NCBI RefSeq assembly: GCF_010093235.1
Contig: NZ_PDWP01000016.1
Span: 1-64,000 of the forward strand
Origin: Pseudoxanthomonas suwonensis
Lineage (GTDB): Bacteria; Pseudomonadota; Gammaproteobacteria; Xanthomonadales; Xanthomonadaceae
Direction: 5' to 3'
DNA: 64,000 nt
How positions within the stretch are numbered: position 1 is the stretch's first letter; every line of letters begins with the position of its first letter. Positions 38,476 through 46,472 of the stretch are shown here, one piece after another. The position numbers and the translations under genes were made by a program. Under the pieces are notes generated by a model. The model made no database searches. It was not told the DNA's origin and saw only the letters and a program-made list of their open reading frames with translations.

Positions 38476-39491
38476 GCACCCCTGTCCTGCTGTTCGGCCT
38501 GCTGGCCCTATGCGTGGTGCTGGCGGTCTCGACCTGGGTCCTGCTGCCGCTGGCCCGCCGCGGCGCGATCGTCGCCGGCGTGGCGGCCCTGTGCGCCGGC
38601 CCCTTCGCCCTTTACCTGATGGTCGGTACGCCCGAGGCGCTGCGCGATCCGAGCGCGAACATCGCCGAGCCGGCAAGCCTGGAAGAGGCCGTGGCCCAGC
38701 TGGCCGCCGAGCTGGAACGCAATCCCGACCAGCCCGAAGGCTGGGCGCTGCTGGCCCGTTCCTATTCCACCCTCGGCAACCACGACGGCGCCCGCGACGC
38801 CTACGCGCGCGCGCTGCAGCTGGCGCCGGACGAGCCCGACCTGCTGGTCGACGCCGCCGAGGCCCGCGCCCTTGCGCATCCGCAGCGCCTGCTCGACGAA
38901 CAGTCCATGGCCTGGCTGCAGCGCGCACGCCAGCTCCGCCCCGACCATGCCCGCGCCGGCTGGTTCATCGGCGTCGCCCAGCGCCAGGCCGGCCAGGCCG
39001 CCGAGGCCGCGCGCACCTGGGAATCGCTGCTGTCCGGGGTCGACGAGGCCACCGCGCGCAGCCTGCGGGTACAGATCGACGCCGCCCGTGCCGATGCCGG
39101 CCTGCCGCCGCTGGACGCGCCGGCCGCGGTGGCGCCCGGCCAGGGCCTGAAGGTGAGGGTCGCGCTGGATCCCGCCTTCGCCGAACGCGCACGCCTGGAC
39201 GGCGAGGCCGCGGTGTTCGTGCTGGCGCGCGTGCCCGACGGCCCGCCGATGCCGGTGGCGGTCGAACGCCACCGCGTGCGCGACCTGCCGCTGGAAGTGG
39301 TGCTGGACGACCGCGACAGCCCGATGCCGACCCAGAAGCTGTCGACGATGGACGAGGTCGAAGTGCTGGCGCGGATCTCCGCCGCCGGCAGCGCCAACCG
39401 CGGCGAAGGCGACGTGGAATCGGCCCCGGTGCGCGTGCGCCTGCCGGCCGAAGGCACGGTGGAGCTGACCCTGGGCGCGCCCGCGCCCTGA
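38469..39491 (+). CDS. ccmI: Cytochrome c biogenesis protein CcmI (CycH-like, TPR)
   Basis: CcmI chaperones apocytochrome c to the lyase. The 340-residue product has two N-terminal membrane helices with a short loop, then TPR-like helices (ALLARSYSTLGNHDGARDAY and neighbours), and a C-terminal beta-rich periplasmic domain. It starts at ATG 38469, overlapping the corrected ccmH stop by 7 bases; a GTG one codon later is possible. It is the last ccm gene. Confidence 0.9.
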   Translation: MVSTPVLLFGLLALCVVLAVSTWVLLPLARRGAIVAGVAALCAGPFALYLMVGTPEALRDPSANIAEPASLEEAVAQLAAELERNPDQPEGWALLARSYSTLGNHDGARDAYARALQLAPDEPDLLVDAAEARALAHPQRLLDEQSMAWLQRARQLRPDHARAGWFIGVAQRQAGQAAEAARTWESLLSGVDEATARSLRVQIDAARADAGLPPLDAPAAVAPGQGLKVRVALDPAFAERARLDGEAAVFVLARVPDGPPMPVAVERHRVRDLPLEVVLDDRDSPMPTQKLSTMDEVEVLARISAAGSANRGEGDVESAPVRVRLPAEGTVELTLGAPAP

Positions 39492-39589
39492 GCTTGCGCA
39501 ATGGATGGGCCGGCCTTGCGCCGGCCCGCCGGTGCGGCAGTGGATCGTTTCAGCCGTCACCGGCGACACCCGCGCCGGGACGATGCCGT

Positions 39590-39595
39590 TACACT
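39590..39595 (+). promoter_or_regulatory. Candidate -10 box for a leaderless metX transcript
   Basis: TACACT lies 9 bases before the ATG and no ribosome binding site is present. A GGGCCGGC/GCCGGCCC hairpin without T-run lies upstream at 39507-39527 and may separate metX from the ccm operon. Confidence 0.4.
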
Positions 39596-39604
39596 GCGCC
39601 GCCT

Positions 39605-40747
39605 ATGCCGGCATCCGATTACGAGTTCATCCCCCCCGGCAGCCGCTTCCATGCGCTGCCCTCGCCGTTCCCCATGAAGCGTGGCGGCGCGCTGCACGGC
39701 GCGCGCGTGGCCTATGAGACCTGGGGCACGCTGGCGCCCGACGCCGGCAACGCGGTGCTGGTCCTCACCGGCCTGTCACCCGACGCGCATGCCGCCTCCG
39801 GCCCGCACCACCCGGAACCGGGCTGGTGGGAATCGATGCTCGGCCCCGGCAAGCCGATCGACACCAACCGCTGGTTCGTGGTCTGCGTCAACGCGCTGGG
39901 CAGCTGCAAGGGTTCGACCGGCCCGGCCTCGCTGGATCCGGCCACCGGCCAGCTGTACCGCCTGGCCTTCCCCGAACTGTCGATCGAGGACGTGGCCGAT
40001 GCCGCCGCCTCGGTGGTGCGCGGGCTGGGCATCGAACAGCTGGCCTGCGTGATCGGCAACTCGATGGGCGGCATGACCGCGCTGGGCCTGCTGCTGCGGC
40101 ATCCGGGCATCGCCCGCAGCCACATCAACATCTCCGGCAGCGCGCGCGCCCTGCCGTTCTCCATTGCCGTGCGCTCGCTGCAACGCGAGGCCATCCGCCT
40201 GGATCCGAACTGGAACGGCGGAAATTACGACCACGACACCTGGCCCGAGTCGGGCATGCGCATCGCCCGCAAGCTGGGCGTGATCACCTACCGCTCTGCG
40301 CTGGAATGGGACGGCCGCTTCGGGCGCGTGCGCCTGGACCAGAGTTCGCCCTTCGCCAACGGCAATGGCGAGGAGGATCCGTTCGGGCTGGAATTCCAGG
40401 TCGAGAGCTACCTGGAGGGCCACGCGCGCCGCTTCGTGCGCCGCTACGACCCCAACTGCTACCTCTACCTGAGCCGTTCGATGGACTGGTTCGACGCGGC
40501 CGAGTACGGCGACGGCGACGTGCTTGCCGGGCTGGCCACGATCCGCATCGAGCGCACCCTGGCGATCGGCGCCAACACCGACATCCTGTTCCCGGTGCAG
40601 CAGCAGCAGGAAGTGGCCGAGGGCCTGGCCCGCGGCGGCGCCGATGCCGAGTTCCTCGGCATGGACTCGCCCCAGGGCCACGACGCCTTCCTGGTGGACT
40701 TCGCCCGTTTCGGTCCGGCGGTCCAGGGCTTCCTGGATCGGCTATGA
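39605..40747 (+). CDS. MetX-family acyltransferase, probably serine O-succinyltransferase
   Basis: This alpha/beta-hydrolase-fold acyltransferase has 380 residues. The nucleophile elbow is GNSMGGM (S153), and the family histidine lies in QGHDAFL near the C-terminus. MetX enzymes acylate homoserine. A xanthomonad subgroup instead succinylates serine for cysteine synthesis, and the local sequence PHHPEPGWWESMLG and VNALGSCKGSTGPAS resembles that subgroup as I recall it. The serine assignment is therefore likely but not proven. A cysteine-degrading enzyme gene follows. The same frame is artificially continuous with frameshifted ccmH. Confidence 0.85.
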   Translation: MPASDYEFIPPGSRFHALPSPFPMKRGGALHGARVAYETWGTLAPDAGNAVLVLTGLSPDAHAASGPHHPEPGWWESMLGPGKPIDTNRWFVVCVNALGSCKGSTGPASLDPATGQLYRLAFPELSIEDVADAAASVVRGLGIEQLACVIGNSMGGMTALGLLLRHPGIARSHINISGSARALPFSIAVRSLQREAIRLDPNWNGGNYDHDTWPESGMRIARKLGVITYRSALEWDGRFGRVRLDQSSPFANGNGEEDPFGLEFQVESYLEGHARRFVRRYDPNCYLYLSRSMDWFDAAEYGDGDVLAGLATIRIERTLAIGANTDILFPVQQQQEVAEGLARGGADAEFLGMDSPQGHDAFLVDFARFGPAVQGFLDRL

Positions 40748-40822
40748 TCGTTTCCCGCGAAACATTCTTCTAACGTCCGCGCCGCTACCCTGCCGCCGCG
40801 ACGTACGGCACAGGCAACTGGT

Positions 40823-41407
40823 GTGGATTTCCCGGGCAAGCACAAGATGGTGGCCGCGCTGGACGCGGCCGTGGCGCTCGGCGACGGGCATGCGGTCACG
40901 GCCGCCCTGCGCGGCGCCCTGGTCTCGCTGTTCGCCGACCGCGAGGTCGGCCTGCCGCCACAGATCCTGCAGCCGATCGCCGACCACTACGCCCGCCGCG
41001 AGCTCTACACCAGCCCGGACCTGGGCTACAGCGTGGTGGCGATGACCTGGGGACCCGGCCAGGGCACCCATATCCACGACCACGACGGCGCCTGGTGCGT
41101 GGAAGGCGTGTGGCACGGGCGCCTGGCCATCACCCGCTACGAGCCGCTGGCCCGCGAGGGCGAGCGCTGGCGCTTCGAGGCGGTGGACGACATCGAGGCT
41201 GCGCCGGGATCGGCCGGCAGCCTGATCCCGCCGCACGAGTACCACGCCATCCGCAATCCGCAGGACGAGGCCGTCGCCGTTTCGCTGCACGTCTACCAGC
41301 ACCCGCTGCTGCGCTGCCATGTCTTCGTCCCGGAGCAGGAGGACACCGGCGCCGCAGGCTGGACCCGGCGCGAGGAACGCCAGCTCTGCACGGATCCGGG
41401 CGCCTAG
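40823..41407 (+). CDS. Cysteine dioxygenase-type cupin
   Basis: This cupin iron enzyme of 194 residues is predicted to oxidise cysteine to cysteine sulfinate (or a related thiol such as 3-mercaptopropionate). The metal motif is THIHDHDGAWC: H85 and H87 align with iron ligands of cysteine dioxygenase, and C92 matches the crosslinking cysteine. A third histidine is in PPHEYHAIRN. The GTG start at 40823 has a weak ribosome binding site; ATG 40847 is an alternative. It follows the MetX-family gene by 75 bases. Confidence 0.85.
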   Translation: MDFPGKHKMVAALDAAVALGDGHAVTAALRGALVSLFADREVGLPPQILQPIADHYARRELYTSPDLGYSVVAMTWGPGQGTHIHDHDGAWCVEGVWHGRLAITRYEPLAREGERWRFEAVDDIEAAPGSAGSLIPPHEYHAIRNPQDEAVAVSLHVYQHPLLRCHVFVPEQEDTGAAGWTRREERQLCTDPGA

Positions 41408-41421
41408 CGGCCCGCGTCCGC

Positions 41422-41427
41422 TATACT
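41422..41427 (+). promoter_or_regulatory. Candidate -10 box of the tRNA-Leu gene
   Basis: TATACT ends 10 bases before the mature tRNA 5' end, the right distance for transcription to start just ahead of it. No strong -35 is seen at 17 bases. Confidence 0.5.
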
Positions 41428-41437
41428 GCGCCCCCGC

Positions 41438-41523
41438 GCCGAAGTGGCGGAATGGTAGACGCAGCGGACTCAAAATCCGCCGCCCTTAAAAGCGTGTGGG
41501 TTCGAGTCCCACCTTCGGCACCA
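41438..41523 (+). tRNA. tRNA-Leu (anticodon CAA)
   Basis: An 86-base cloverleaf: acceptor stem GCCGAAG/CTTCGGC, anticodon stem GCGGA/TCCGC around loop CTCAAAA (anticodon CAA, decoding UUG), a long variable arm typical of leucine tRNA, T loop GTTCGAGTC and an encoded 3' CCA. A terminator follows 9 bases later. Confidence 0.97.
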
Positions 41524-41531
41524 GTTGCAGG

Positions 41532-41565
41532 AAACGCCCCGGCCACGCACCGGGGCGTTTTCGTT
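41532..41565 (+). terminator. Rho-independent terminator after tRNA-Leu
   Basis: AAACGCCCCGG (41532-41542) pairs with CCGGGGCGTTT (41550-41560), followed by TCGTTT. Confidence 0.9.
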
Positions 41566-41727
41566 TGTGCGATCCAGCGCCCGCGGCAGCGCGGCTGAAT
41601 CAGGCGCAACCTGTAATTCTCCGGAAAGGTACAGACCGGCGGCGGCATGGGAGATTCCAGCCGTTCTTCCCCACCACGCGCCTGCGCCGGCGGCCACGCC
41701 CGCGGGCGCAGTAGCCGCGGAGCCTCC

Positions 41728-42258
41728 ATGTACCTGACCTGCGCACGCATCCTCGCCGCCTTCCTCCTGTCGTTCCTTGCCGTGGCCGATGCGGCGCAGG
41801 CCGCGCGTCCACGCGAAGGCGGCGAGGAGGTCGTCGAGACCTTCGAGGTTCCCGGCACGCCGCGCGACCGCATCTACGCCGCGGCCAAGCTGTGGGCGCT
41901 GGGCAAGCTCAATTCCTCGCGCGGCGCGATCGACTTCGAGAGCCCGGAGGAAGGCATCCTGATCGGCAACGGCGTGATCGGCTACCCGTGCTACAGCCTG
42001 TTCGCGTGCATGGGCAAGACCGAATGGAAGGCGCGTTTCACCCTGCGCATCGACGTCAAGGACGGCCGTTACCGGATGACCTTCTCCAACCTCAACGTGA
42101 TGTGGCCGGCATCATTCGAGGATGGCCGCGGCGAACCGGCCTACGACGGGCCGATCAGCCGTTCGCGCGACCGCGCCAACCTGGAGCGGGCGTTCCACGA
42201 CCTGGGCATCGAACTGCGCGAGGCCATCCTGCGCGCGCCGCGCGACGCGGACTGGTAG
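41728..42258 (+). CDS. Exported DUF4468 (TBP-like fold) protein
   Basis: A 176-residue protein with a signal peptide (MYLTCARILAAFLLSFLAVA, cut near AQAA). The mature part matches the DUF4468 pattern: ETFEVPGTPRDRIYAAAKLW, an acidic linker, then RFTLRIDVKDGRYRMTFSNL. No function is known for the family. I chose ATG 41728 because the signal peptide starts there; a short GAG element precedes it. Confidence 0.8.
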   Translation: MYLTCARILAAFLLSFLAVADAAQAARPREGGEEVVETFEVPGTPRDRIYAAAKLWALGKLNSSRGAIDFESPEEGILIGNGVIGYPCYSLFACMGKTEWKARFTLRIDVKDGRYRMTFSNLNVMWPASFEDGRGEPAYDGPISRSRDRANLERAFHDLGIELREAILRAPRDADW

Positions 42259-42285
42259 GAACGGAAGTTCCAGCCCGGAATGCAC

Positions 42286-42316
42286 GAAGGCCCGCTTGCG
42301 CGGGCCTTCTTCGTTT
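42286..42316 (+). terminator. Rho-independent terminator after the DUF4468 gene
   Basis: A 10-bp perfect stem GAAGGCCCGC/GCGGGCCTTC (42286-42295 and 42300-42309) with loop TTGC is followed by TTCGTTT. Confidence 0.9.
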
Positions 42317-42384
42317 CGTGACAGTGGGCATCCCCGCTGCCCCTGGGGCCGGCGGCCTCCGCGGGCGGCCGGCCCCCTGGGAGG

Positions 42385-42621
42385 TCAGGCCGCGTTAACG
42401 GCCGCCTCGTAATGGCGCCCGGCGAGCTTGGCCACCAGTTCCTCGCACAGGGATTCCAGCGCCATGATGCGCACCGTACCGAAGTGGGCCAGGCGCACCA
42501 GCCGCTCGACATAGATCTCGCGTCCGTATTCGACGGTTTCCAGCATGGACTTGGTGAAGCCGTTCGGCATGAAGCCGCGGGTCCCGTCCTTGCTGCCGCC
42601 AACGTAAAGCACGATCGACAT
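42385..42621 (-). CDS. Small conserved-looking protein of unknown function
   Basis: A 78-residue cytoplasmic protein, MSIVLYVGGSKDGTRGFMPN onward, predicted alpha/beta with no membrane segment. GAGGA lies about 9 bases before the ATG and codon use is normal for the window. I do not recognise the family. It stands alone between a terminator and the minus-strand PHA-side cluster. Confidence 0.65.
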   Translation of the reverse strand: MSIVLYVGGSKDGTRGFMPNGFTKSMLETVEYGREIYVERLVRLAHFGTVRIMALESLCEELVAKLAGRHYEAAVNAA

Positions 42622-42766
42622 GGCCGTTGTCCTCTTCTTGTTCTTGTCTGACCAGGCGGCGGGATTCTGCGCAACCCGGCGTTAGGAACTCGTGCAACCA
42701 ATGTGCGCATACCGTGTTTCCACTGCGCGACAAGGACATTTCGTGGAGGCGACAGTCAGCCTGCGT

Positions 42767-43210
42767 TTAGCGCCACGGCCACCAGCCATGGCCGTGCAGT
42801 GCGTAATGGTCGGCGGCGCGCTCGAGCGGATTGCGCACGGAGATGCCGCCGCAGAGGAAGTAGACCGGCACGAACAGCGGCCCCAGCAGCATGTACTGGT
42901 AGACGTGGGCGCGCTCGTGGTCGCCGAGGCGCACCTGCGGGTGCAGGCAGCGCCCGGCGCGATGCTCGTAGGTGCTGCAGCGCACGTCGAGGCCGGGACC
43001 GGTGGCCAGGACCACGTTGCCCAGGGTCATCGCCCCGCCCGGCCCCCAGGGCCAGCGGACGAAGACGATGGCCAGGTCGCGTCGATCCAGCCGGATGCGT
43101 GCGCCCCATGGCAGGCCGGCGATGCCCGCCAGCAGGCCGGCCGCGGTCCACGGCGAGGCCCAGGCGAAGCCGAGCAGCAGCGCCAGCCCGCGCACGAGGC
43201 GGGCCGGCAT
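42767..43210 (-). CDS. Small membrane protein with HERAH motif
   Basis: A 147-residue protein with an N-terminal hydrophobic region (about residues 8-35) and a second hydrophobic stretch (YMLLGPLFVPVYFLCGG). The segment GDHERAHVYQY contains an HExxH pattern, the zinc site of many metallopeptidases, but no third ligand is obvious. I do not recognise a named family. It starts 2 bases after the pspC-like gene, so it is cotranscribed with phaE-phaC-DUF5329-pspC. Confidence 0.65.
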   Translation of the reverse strand: MPARLVRGLALLLGFAWASPWTAAGLLAGIAGLPWGARIRLDRRDLAIVFVRWPWGPGGAMTLGNVVLATGPGLDVRCSTYEHRAGRCLHPQVRLGDHERAHVYQYMLLGPLFVPVYFLCGGISVRNPLERAADHYALHGHGWWPWR

Positions 43211-43212
43211 GC

Positions 43213-43422
43213 TCAGTCGGATTCGTTCGGGATCAGCAGCCACAGGATCAGGTAGACCAGCACGCCCGGGAAGGCGGCCGAGATGATCGAACCGACCACG
43301 TACGCGATCCGCAGCCAGGTCGAACTCCAGCCGTAGCGCCGGGCGATGCCGCCCATGACCCCGGCGATCATGCGGTCGTTCAGCGAGCGGGTGAGGCCGC
43401 CGCCGGTGGAGGTTGCGCTCAT
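43213..43422 (-). CDS. PspC-domain small membrane protein
   Basis: A 69-residue protein carrying the PspC domain: LTRSLNDRMIAGVMGGIARR, then YGWSSTWLRIAYVVG and a second helix FPGVLVYLILWLLIP. Such proteins sense or buffer envelope stress with the Psp system. GGAG lies 6-7 bases before the ATG. Full PspC proteins are longer; this is the short stand-alone form. Confidence 0.85.
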   Translation of the reverse strand: MSATSTGGGLTRSLNDRMIAGVMGGIARRYGWSSTWLRIAYVVGSIISAAFPGVLVYLILWLLIPNESD

Positions 43423-43451
43423 GTCCGTCTCCGATGTGACCTGGCCGCAGT

Positions 43452-43862
43452 CTAGCGCTGGCCGGCGCCGCCACGAAGTCGCGCCAGCCGTTCGCGCAGC
43501 CACTCCCCGGCCGGGCGCTCGGGCTGGCCCGGGCAGGCCACCTTGTACGGGCGCCCGGTGATGCTGCTGCGGCTGCCGGCGCGCTCGATGAAATCCTCGG
43601 CGGTGCCGTCGAGTCCACGCCGGCGGGCATGGTCGTACTTGCGCTGCAGGTGGTCGCGCGCGGCGCCGGCGTCGTGCCAGCGGCCGTTGCGCTGGAAGCG
43701 GCAGCCCGATTCGCCCAGGGCGGACACCAGGGCGCGGATCTCGCTGTCGGCCTGGCCGTCGCGATCCGGATCCCGGGCGGCGACGGAAGGCGCGGCACCG
43801 GCCGCGAGCCACAGCGCCGCGACCACGCCCGCCAGCCGGTGGGCGCGCCGCGCGGCCATCAT
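43452..43862 (-). CDS. Exported DUF5329 protein
   Basis: A 136-residue protein with a signal peptide (cut near SVAAR) and the DUF5329 pattern: SGCRFQRNGRWHDAGAARDH, then KYDHARRRGLDGTAEDFIER and SSITGRPYKVAC. Function unknown. Its ATG overlaps the phaC stop (ATGA), so it is translationally coupled to the PHA synthase. Confidence 0.8.
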   Translation of the reverse strand: MMAARRAHRLAGVVAALWLAAGAAPSVAARDPDRDGQADSEIRALVSALGESGCRFQRNGRWHDAGAARDHLQRKYDHARRRGLDGTAEDFIERAGSRSSITGRPYKVACPGQPERPAGEWLRERLARLRGGAGQR

Positions 43863-44929
43863 TGCCGCTGCGCCAGCCAGCGCTGGATCGCCGCCGGCAC
43901 CTCGCGCTGGGCGCGGCTGGACACGTACAGGCCGATATGGCCGCCACGGAAACCCAGCTCGGTGTAGTCGTCGGTACCCACCAGGCCAGCCAGCGCGCGC
44001 GACGCGGACGGCGGCACCAGGTGGTCCTGTTCGGCGTAGATGTTCAGCACCGGCATGTCGACGAAGCCCAGGTCCACCGGCTGGTCGCCGATGCGAGCGG
44101 TGCCGTTGACGAAGGCATTGCCCTGGTAGAACTGCTTGATGAACTCGCGGAAGGCTTCACCGGCCTGGTCGGGCGAATCGAAGATCCACTTCTCCATGCG
44201 CAGGAAATCCTCGACCGCCTTCGGATCCTCCAGCGCGTCCACCAGGCCGACGTACTTCTGCAGGTTCAGGCGGAACGGCTTGAGCATGAGGTAGCTGGCA
44301 TTCATCAGGTCGGCCGGGATGTTGCCCAGCGCGTCCACGAACAGGTCCACGTCCAGGCCACGCACCCAGCCGGACAGCATGTTGTCCGGGGTCTGGAAAT
44401 CCACCGGCGTGACCATGGTGACCAGGTTGCGCACCTTCTCCGGGTGCAGCGCCGAATAGCACAGCGAGAACGCACCGCCCTGGCACACGCCCAGCAGGTT
44501 CACCGGGCCGCCGGTGGCGTCGGCCAGATGGTCCACCGCGCCGTCGATGAAGCGGTTGATGTAGTCGTCGAGCGTGAGGTAGCGGTCGGACCGGTCCGGG
44601 TAGCCCCAGTCGATCACGTACACGTCCAGGCCCAGCGCCAGCAGCCCGCGCACCAGCGAACGGTCGGCCTGCAGGTCGACCATGTACGGACGGTTGACCA
44701 GCGCGTAGACGATCAGCAGCGCCGGCCCGGTCGGCTCACGCTCGCCGACGAAGCGGTAAAGCACGGTCTTGCCGTCGCGCCAGACCTCCTGCCGTTCGGT
44801 GGCGCCGTAGTCGACCTCGCCCACCTGGCCCAGGACGCGCAGCCCCTGGGTCAGGCGGCGGTGGAACTGCATCGCCTCCTGTGCCAGCGCCAGCGGATCG
44901 AACTGCAGCGGACCGCCCTGCCCGCTCAT
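43859..44929 (-). CDS. phaC: Class III poly(3-hydroxyalkanoate) synthase catalytic subunit PhaC
   Basis: PhaC polymerises (R)-3-hydroxyacyl-CoA into PHA granules. The 356-residue protein is the short class III form that needs PhaE. The triad is complete: C149 in the lipase-like box GVCQGG, D302 in YAEQDH and H331 in GGHIG, the same numbers as in the Allochromatium vinosum enzyme. The start overlaps the phaE stop (ATGA). A 3-hydroxybutyrate dehydrogenase gene 2.3 kb away supports PHB as the polymer. Confidence 0.95.
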   Translation of the reverse strand: MSGQGGPLQFDPLALAQEAMQFHRRLTQGLRVLGQVGEVDYGATERQEVWRDGKTVLYRFVGEREPTGPALLIVYALVNRPYMVDLQADRSLVRGLLALGLDVYVIDWGYPDRSDRYLTLDDYINRFIDGAVDHLADATGGPVNLLGVCQGGAFSLCYSALHPEKVRNLVTMVTPVDFQTPDNMLSGWVRGLDVDLFVDALGNIPADLMNASYLMLKPFRLNLQKYVGLVDALEDPKAVEDFLRMEKWIFDSPDQAGEAFREFIKQFYQGNAFVNGTARIGDQPVDLGFVDMPVLNIYAEQDHLVPPSASRALAGLVGTDDYTELGFRGGHIGLYVSSRAQREVPAAIQRWLAQRQ

Positions 44930-46422
44930 CGGCCCCGGCCTCCGCGTCCGCCGTCAGGCTTGGCAGCGGCCAGGTTGCGGCTCACCCAGTCCTTGATCGA
45001 GACCACCCGGGCGCCGGCCTGCGCCGGGGCCGCCGGCTGCGCCTTGCGCGGACGCGGGACGCCGGCGGCTGCCGCCTTCGCCGGGCGCGTGGCGGGCGCC
45101 TTCGCGGGCGCGGACGCCGCGCCAGCGGCCTTGCGTGCGGCGGGCTTCTTCGCGGCCACGGACTGCCCCGCCGCGGCGGCAGCCTTCGCGCCGCCGCGCT
45201 TCGCCGCGGGCCGGGCGCCAGCGGCAGCCCGCTTCGGGCTGGCCACGGCGTTGGTCGCGGCCGCCTTCGCCGGCTTGCCCGCGACGGGCCTGGCGACGGA
45301 TGCGGCGGCCTTCGGCATGGCGGCAGCTTTTGCCGCCTGCGCCTTGCCCCCGGCCCTGGTCCCGGCCTTGCCGGCCACCTTCTTCGGCGCGGATACCTTG
45401 GCCGCCCCGGTACGAGTGGCAGGCCTGGCTTCCGCGGAGGATGCCGGCTTGCGGGTGGCCGGCTTGCGCGCGGCTGGCGCCGCGGCCTTCCTCGTCCCGG
45501 TGTCGGCCGACGCACCGGCCACCGCGGCCTTGCGCGGACGCGCAGCCGGTGCGCCGGCGGACGCCGCCCTGCCCTGCGCCAGGCCAGCGGCGCGGCGCAG
45601 CTCGCGCACGGTGCGCTCCAGCTCGGCGACCTTGCGGTGCACCGAGTCGACCTCGGTGCGCCCGGGCAACCCGAGCAGCTCGCCGAGGCGCTCGACCTCG
45701 TGCTGCAGGCCCCTGCGCACGCGCATCAGCGCATTGGTCAGGGCGGCATAGTTTTCCTGGTATTCCTCGGACAGCGCGGCCTCGGACCACGCCTCCTCGG
45801 CGGCTTCGACCCACAGGTCGAACAGCGCCCGCGCCGTGGCCAGCCGCTGCTCCGGGCTTTCCTGCTGTTCCAGCAGGCGTTCGAAGCGGGCGAAGGCGTC
45901 CTGGCTGATGCGCGACAGCAGCGCGGTGAACGCCTCGTTGCGCTCCTCCCACTCCTGCCACGCCGCCGCCAGCGCCTGCAGGCGCTGCTGGTGCTCGCGT
46001 CCCGGGCCCAGCCCGGGGCGCCCGAACCATTCGGAAGCCTGCTGCCGCAGCGGCCGCAGCAGGGCCTCGACGATCGGGCGCACCTGGTCCGGCCAGCCGG
46101 CCGCGGCTGCGCCAAGCCCGCCGGGCAGGCCGTGGAGCACGCCGGCGAAGGGATTGCCCGCCTGTCCGCCGAGCATCTGCCGCCAGGCGCCGGCGACGTC
46201 GGCGGCGCTGCCGCCACCCTCGGCGAACTGCGCGGCCACCTGCTGCATCCGCGCATACCAGTCGAAGGCGGCCGGGGCTGGCCCCTCGCCGGGCGTCGCA
46301 CCTCCGAAGCCGAACGCGTCCGATGTCGCGGTGGACGGCCCCACGCCGAGCAGCCCGCCCCAGGTGTCCCAGTACTGGCGCGCCAGCGAGTCGAGGTCGC
46401 CGGGCGAAGATGCGTTGGCCAT
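44926..46422 (-). CDS. phaE: PHA synthase subunit PhaE with histone-like Ala/Lys/Pro tail
   Basis: Residues 1-280 match class III PhaE: an N-terminal FDWYARMQQVAAQF region and a long helical part with a predicted coiled coil (VHRKVAELERTVRELRRAAG). From about 285 to 470 the protein is a basic low-complexity tail of AAKP/KPA-type repeats like histone H1 and the C-terminus of the phasin PhaF, then a short end SIKDWVSRNLAAAKP. The 498 residues greatly exceed usual PhaE (about 350). The tail could bind DNA and tie granules to the nucleoid; this is inference. Confidence 0.9.
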   Translation of the reverse strand: MANASSPGDLDSLARQYWDTWGGLLGVGPSTATSDAFGFGGATPGEGPAPAAFDWYARMQQVAAQFAEGGGSAADVAGAWRQMLGGQAGNPFAGVLHGLPGGLGAAAAGWPDQVRPIVEALLRPLRQQASEWFGRPGLGPGREHQQRLQALAAAWQEWEERNEAFTALLSRISQDAFARFERLLEQQESPEQRLATARALFDLWVEAAEEAWSEAALSEEYQENYAALTNALMRVRRGLQHEVERLGELLGLPGRTEVDSVHRKVAELERTVRELRRAAGLAQGRAASAGAPAARPRKAAVAGASADTGTRKAAAPAARKPATRKPASSAEARPATRTGAAKVSAPKKVAGKAGTRAGGKAQAAKAAAMPKAAASVARPVAGKPAKAAATNAVASPKRAAAGARPAAKRGGAKAAAAAGQSVAAKKPAARKAAGAASAPAKAPATRPAKAAAAGVPRPRKAQPAAPAQAGARVVSIKDWVSRNLAAAKPDGGRGGRGR

Positions 46423-46472
46423 GAGCCCTCCGGTGTCGCCGCCGATTCTAGCAGCGGCTTCGGCGGCGCCTC

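Noticed and set aside
38006-40747. An uninterrupted 914-codon frame joining CcmH N-terminus to the MetX-family protein
   Set aside because: The middle reads ccmI in the wrong frame. It arises because the one-base ccmH frameshift happens to fall in the metX frame. Not a real fusion protein.
42767-43798. A 343-codon frame covering the HERAH protein and the region opposite pspC and DUF5329
   Set aside because: Upstream of 43210 it is a shadow of the pspC-like and DUF5329 genes; the real protein starts at ATG 43210.
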